DNA of 64,000 bases from Strigamia acuminata. Its lineage: Eukaryota; Arthropoda; Chilopoda; Geophilomorpha; Linotaeniidae. Under the pieces are notes generated by a model. It searched no databases. It was not told where the DNA came from and saw only the letters and a program-made list of their open reading frames with translations. The stretch is taken from contig CASHSZ010000075.1 in assembly GCA_949358305.1 (NCBI GenBank), positions 16,001 to 80,000 on the forward strand, written 5' to 3'. Below, piece after piece: positions 60,835 through 64,000 of the stretch. The translations under genes and the position numbers were made by a program. Each line of letters begins with the position of its first letter. Positions within the stretch are counted from its first letter, which is position 1.

Positions 60835-61459
60835 TGGTCGATGATTTTTGTTTCCCGGACTTTGATTCGTATTCGAGTTGTTACGAGTTCGTATTTTGAT
60901 CGTATTCGTATTCGAATCGAATTCGAATCGTATTCGAATCGAATACGAATCGAATTCGAGTCGTATTCGAGATGGTCGATGATTTCCACTCGCTCGTATA
61001 CGCGTTGTATACGAGCTCGTATTTTGATCGTAATCGTAAACGAATCGTTTACAAGTCGTATACAAGTTGTATACGACGTGTATACACCTCGTATACGAAC
61101 GAAGTTTGGAAAATCCACCGGATACTTACTACGACATGAAAACACATAGTAGTCACATACGTCTTATTTGGAAATTGTGTTTTCACAAACTTCGTTCGTA
61201 TACGAGGTGTATACACGTCGTATACAACTTGTATACGACTTGTAAACGATTTGTTTACGATTACGATCAAAATACGAGCTCGTATACAACGCGTATACGA
61301 GCGAGTGGAAATCATCGACCATCTCGAATACGACTCGAATTCGATTCGTATTCGATTCGAATACGATTCGAATTCGATTCGAATACGAATACGATCAAAA
61401 TACGAACTCGTAACAACTCGAATACGAATCAAAGTCCGGGAAACAAAAATCATCGACCA
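60835..61459. repeat. Central hairpin of P5, loop inverted
   Basis: Single module; 79-bp loop at 61108-61186 in the P4 orientation. The arms match apart from one base (GATTTGTTTACG near 61249). Confidence 0.92.
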
Positions 61460-61547
61460 TCTCGTATACGATTCGAAAGCGAATCGAATACGATTTCGCG
61501 TTGAAAAAGGACAAAACTCGTATTCGATTCGAAAGCGAATCGAATAC
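61460..61547 (-). repeat. Minimal 56-bp satellite, P5 right arm
   Basis: Mirror of the left-arm copy, about one and a half units. Confidence 0.88.
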
Positions 61548-61597
61548 GATTTCGCTTGGGAAAAGGACTCGAATGCGCCTCCACGTTGCAATGCGCA

Positions 61598-61676
61598 TTT
61601 GTGTAAACGATGATGGAATCCCCTGCTTAAATACTGGCTATCGCGTCACGTAACAGCAACGTGCCACGTCACGTAA
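61598..61676 (-). promoter_or_regulatory. Promoter-like block, P5 right arm
   Basis: Mirror block with the TATA-like sequence at 61626-61633, facing the centre. Confidence 0.4.
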
Positions 61677-63353
61677 TTGCAACGTGCCGCGCTATGCCAC
61701 ACAATGTGCCGCCGCGATAGGCCATCGAACCCGAATGTGTGTGATGCGAAACGCGCGAGTACACGCGCGGAGAACGCGCGGCAATGCTAGCAACAGGAGC
61801 GCAACTTGCCCAAGAAATTGCTCAACAATAAAAGGCACGTGGAAGCACGTGCCTGAAACAATAGGCACTTCAAATAAAGTTATTGTTAAAAAACGGGCTT
61901 GAAAACCAACAATTACACAATAATTAAGGGGCAAGAAATGAACTTTGCTGCAATGCAAAGTTCTCAAAATACAGAGAAATGAAAGTTACACTTGTATAAA
62001 GAATTGACAATGTTTGAAACCAATAAAAACTACAAAAACACACTTGTAAAAAACCCAAAACAACCCCCAGAATGAATTATTTGACTCAAATTAACCCTAA
62101 AACAGTCTTGGAGGTCGTGCAGACGACAGAGTCGGATCGGAAGGTTGCTAAAACCTGACGCCAAAACTAGCAATGGGACAGCTAGTTAGAAAACAGCTTT
62201 TTCATCAATCATGAACGCTGAAAACCTCACCCAGGGGTAGAAAATGATGGAGAGAACGTTTTCGCCATCTAAAACGGTCTAAAACGGGTCTAAAATGCCT
62301 AAACCGGCGCCTGGAACGTGGCGCAGTTGTTGGGTCAAATATTGTCAAAAATCAGTGGAAATTTGTCAAATACTGGCAAAAATCTGCTGAAATTTGTCAA
62401 AAATTGCCAAATTTTGGCGCAAGTTACGTGAGGTTTGCGCGCATCCAACTATGACGAAAAATCCATGCGTGTGCACGCGCGATTTACTGGCGCGTTGGAA
62501 GCGTTAAAATAAATTTTTCCAATATCTAACACAATTTGCACCGAATTATGGCAATTTTTGACAAATTTACATGGATTTTTGCCAGTATTTGACAAATTTC
62601 CACGGATTTTTGACAATATTTGACAAATTCCAGACAAATTTCAGACAAATTTCAATTAATTTTAGAAATTTTATGAGAAATTTCAGCAAATGTTTGAGGA
62701 TTGAGGAAATCTTCTGAAATTTGTCAAATATAGGCAAAAATCTTCTGAAATTTGTCAAATACAGGCAAAAATCTGCTGAAATTTGTCAAAAATTGCCCAA
62801 ATTCCGTGCAAGTTTTGCAAGTTTTGCGCGCATCAAATCGTATGCGCGCCTATACTATTGCACGAGCGCATTGACGCGTGATGAACACCGACCACGTTTA
62901 CGAAGTGAATTCGAGCTACAAAAGTATCGAGTCGCCATTCTATGATGGAAAAAAAAAATTAAGTGTAAACAAACAAAATAAAAACTTTAATATACAAGAA
63001 ACGTACAATTCCACTCAACTTTGTTTCAAATTTTATTTATTGGATCATTGAAAATAAACAGTAGTGTTGTGCACTGTACGCTTAAGTGTATACCGGCGAT
63101 GCGTTGTTTTGTGGTGGGGATTTGCCTCGATAATTGATCTTTTCTCTTTGTTTGCAATATTTTTTTGGCCTTTTTTGTTGATTTTTCGGTTTGAAATTGT
63201 TTTTTTCCGGTGTAATTTAAGTGGTGGAAGGTTGTTGGCGTGTGTTGAGGGTAATTTTGGCGGTTTTTGGGTCGGGATTAGTGTTTTCTGCGATTTTTTA
63301 TCGGTATTTGGGGTAACGCATGCGAATCGCCGTCGATGCGTCGACCGTAGCAA
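61677..63353 (+). repeat. 1.68-kb unit, P5 right arm, rearranged tail
   Basis: Full unit except for the tail, where TTTGATGCAGCGGATAG is replaced by TAA and CGATGCGT is inserted before CGACCGTAGCAA. The extra T at about 61806 breaks the small frame seen there in other copies. Confidence 0.92.
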
Positions 63354-63568
63354 GTGTGGTTGAAGTGATTTCGTTCATTCGTTATTTTAATGAAAATTAG
63401 GTATTTATTGTGACCACACGAGCACGTAGCAAGTGCGCGCGCAAGTTAAATGTGTAGAGGCCTGTGAGAAAATAAAACGTGCGTGGAAGCGGCGTAAATA
63501 TTCTTTGGTGACTGCCATGGGTTTGTGCTTTGTCGTGGGCGCGATATGTCTGCGATATATATATGCGT
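63354..63568 (+). repeat. Start of a fourth, diverged spacer S
   Basis: GTGCGCGCGCAAGTTAAATGTGTA (63433 on) matches 12244 on, with about one change in ten. Before it, 63354-63430 is an extra segment bounded by GTAGCAAGTG repeats and carrying short inverted ends (GTGTGGT/ACCACAC). It ends in the MITE target-site copy ATATGCGT (63561-63568). Confidence 0.75.
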
Positions 63569-63960
63569 TAGGGATGAGAACGGGACCAATTTTCGGGTCC
63601 CGACCCGTCCCGGGTCCATTACGTTAGCGTAATACGCGCGTATGATTGCATAATTGAAATAAATCAGTATTAAGCCTAATATTAGGCCTAATAATGCTAA
63701 AATAAAGTAAAGAAACAACAATATTTTGGTCATACAGTGTAATTTACTTTTAATAATGAGTTTGTTGTTGTTGTTTATTTACTTTATTTTAGCATTATCA
63801 GGCTCAATATTAGGCTTAATAGTGATAAATAACAACTGGAATTAGAAAATTGTCTCCGCCTCGCAGTACGAATTTAGCAACTGTAATCCCGTCCCGTCCC
63901 GTATCCGCATAGGGCAAACATTACCAGTCCAGTCCCTATCCCGGTCTGTTCTTATCCCTA
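63569..63960 (+). mobile_element. hAT-like non-autonomous element (MITE), 392 bp
   Basis: Begins TAGGGATGAGAACGGGACC and ends in the inverted form (reading inward TAGGGATAAGAACAGACC). It is flanked by a perfect 8-bp duplication, ATATGCGT (63561-63568 and 63961-63968). An 8-bp duplication with a TAGGGATG-type end is the signature of hAT transposons. Subterminal CCCGTCCCG repeats lie at both ends, and the interior holds an inverted repeat of about 50 bp (63669-63720 with 63764-63820, ATTAAGCCTAATATTAGGC type). There is no transposase. The S1 sequence near 12360-12385 is the related empty site. Confidence 0.85.
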
Positions 63961-64000
63961 ATATGCGTGATGTAGCGCGTTTGCGCGCGCGATCTAGTGC
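63961..64000 (+). repeat. Spacer S continues after the MITE
   Basis: ATATGCGTGATGTAGCGCG resumes the S match (12372 on) and is cut by the window end. Confidence 0.7.

Larger units (their letters stand above)
58931..63357. repeat. Palindrome P5
   Basis: Mirror sum 122294-122295, centre 61147. Each arm holds one 1.68-kb unit, the promoter-like block and only one to two 56-bp units around a single-loop centre. The 1-bp offset comes from an extra T in GCAACTTGCCC near 61806 in the right arm and a missing C near 59059 in the left arm. Confidence 0.95.

Noticed and set aside
63446-63733. 95-codon reverse ORF and 64-codon forward ORF near the window end
   Set aside because: They run across the border of the MITE and the diverged spacer, so the frames are chance products of the insertion.
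1-64000. Telomeric repeat, rRNA or tRNA genes
   Set aside because: No telomere-type short tandem repeat runs and no tRNA or rRNA core motifs were seen on either strand by eye.

Overview
This window is almost entirely repetitive, non-coding DNA of eukaryotic type. I find no convincing intact protein gene, no rRNA or tRNA and no prokaryotic gene organisation. Signs of a eukaryotic nuclear genome are a hAT-like non-autonomous transposon with a perfect 8-bp target-site duplication, higher-order tandem repeats, TATA-like blocks, and a recurring module with a 51-52 bp intron-like segment (GTAAGT or GTGAGT to TTTTTTTCACAG). Such short introns occur in nematodes, larvaceans and other compact genomes. 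I cannot name the organism.

Layout. Three copies of a composite repeat run from 1 to about 53.7 kb. Each copy has (i) a giant palindrome P (P1 1-8078, P2 15874-24773, P3 40708-49401), (ii) a head-to-tail array of a 1.68-kb unit running out of the right arm, and (iii) a 3.6-kb spacer S (12244-15873, 37078-40707, truncated 51620-53734). The S-to-S distances are 24,834 and 14,542 bp. The difference is fully explained by six 1.68-kb units (10,086 bp) plus one 542-bp hairpin module minus six 56-bp satellite units.

Inside each P, from outside in: inverted copies of the 1.68-kb unit, a TATA-like block (ACGTGAC motifs, then TATTTAAG) pointing at the centre from both arms, an array of a 56-bp unit that is itself a hairpin (13-bp arms, TTTT loop), and a centre of inverted repeats around a 79-bp non-palindromic loop. 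P2 is nearly perfect. P1 has lost five 56-bp units from its left arm, and P3 has gained six in its right arm and lost one central module.

From 53.7 kb to the end there are older, diverged relatives: two more copies of the intron-bearing module M, an irregular palindrome P4 (54529-56730), a degenerate 1.68-kb unit, a small palindrome P5 (58931-63357), and the start of another S carrying a 392-bp hAT-like MITE (63569-63960). In P4 and P5 the 79-bp loop is inverted relative to P1-P3.

No pathway can be reconstructed. The strongest functional hypothesis is that the convergent promoter-like blocks would transcribe through a foldback of about 3 kb and make long hairpin RNA, which could feed a small-RNA system. 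The very low divergence of the big copies means either recent amplification and gene conversion or an assembly problem; both must be considered.
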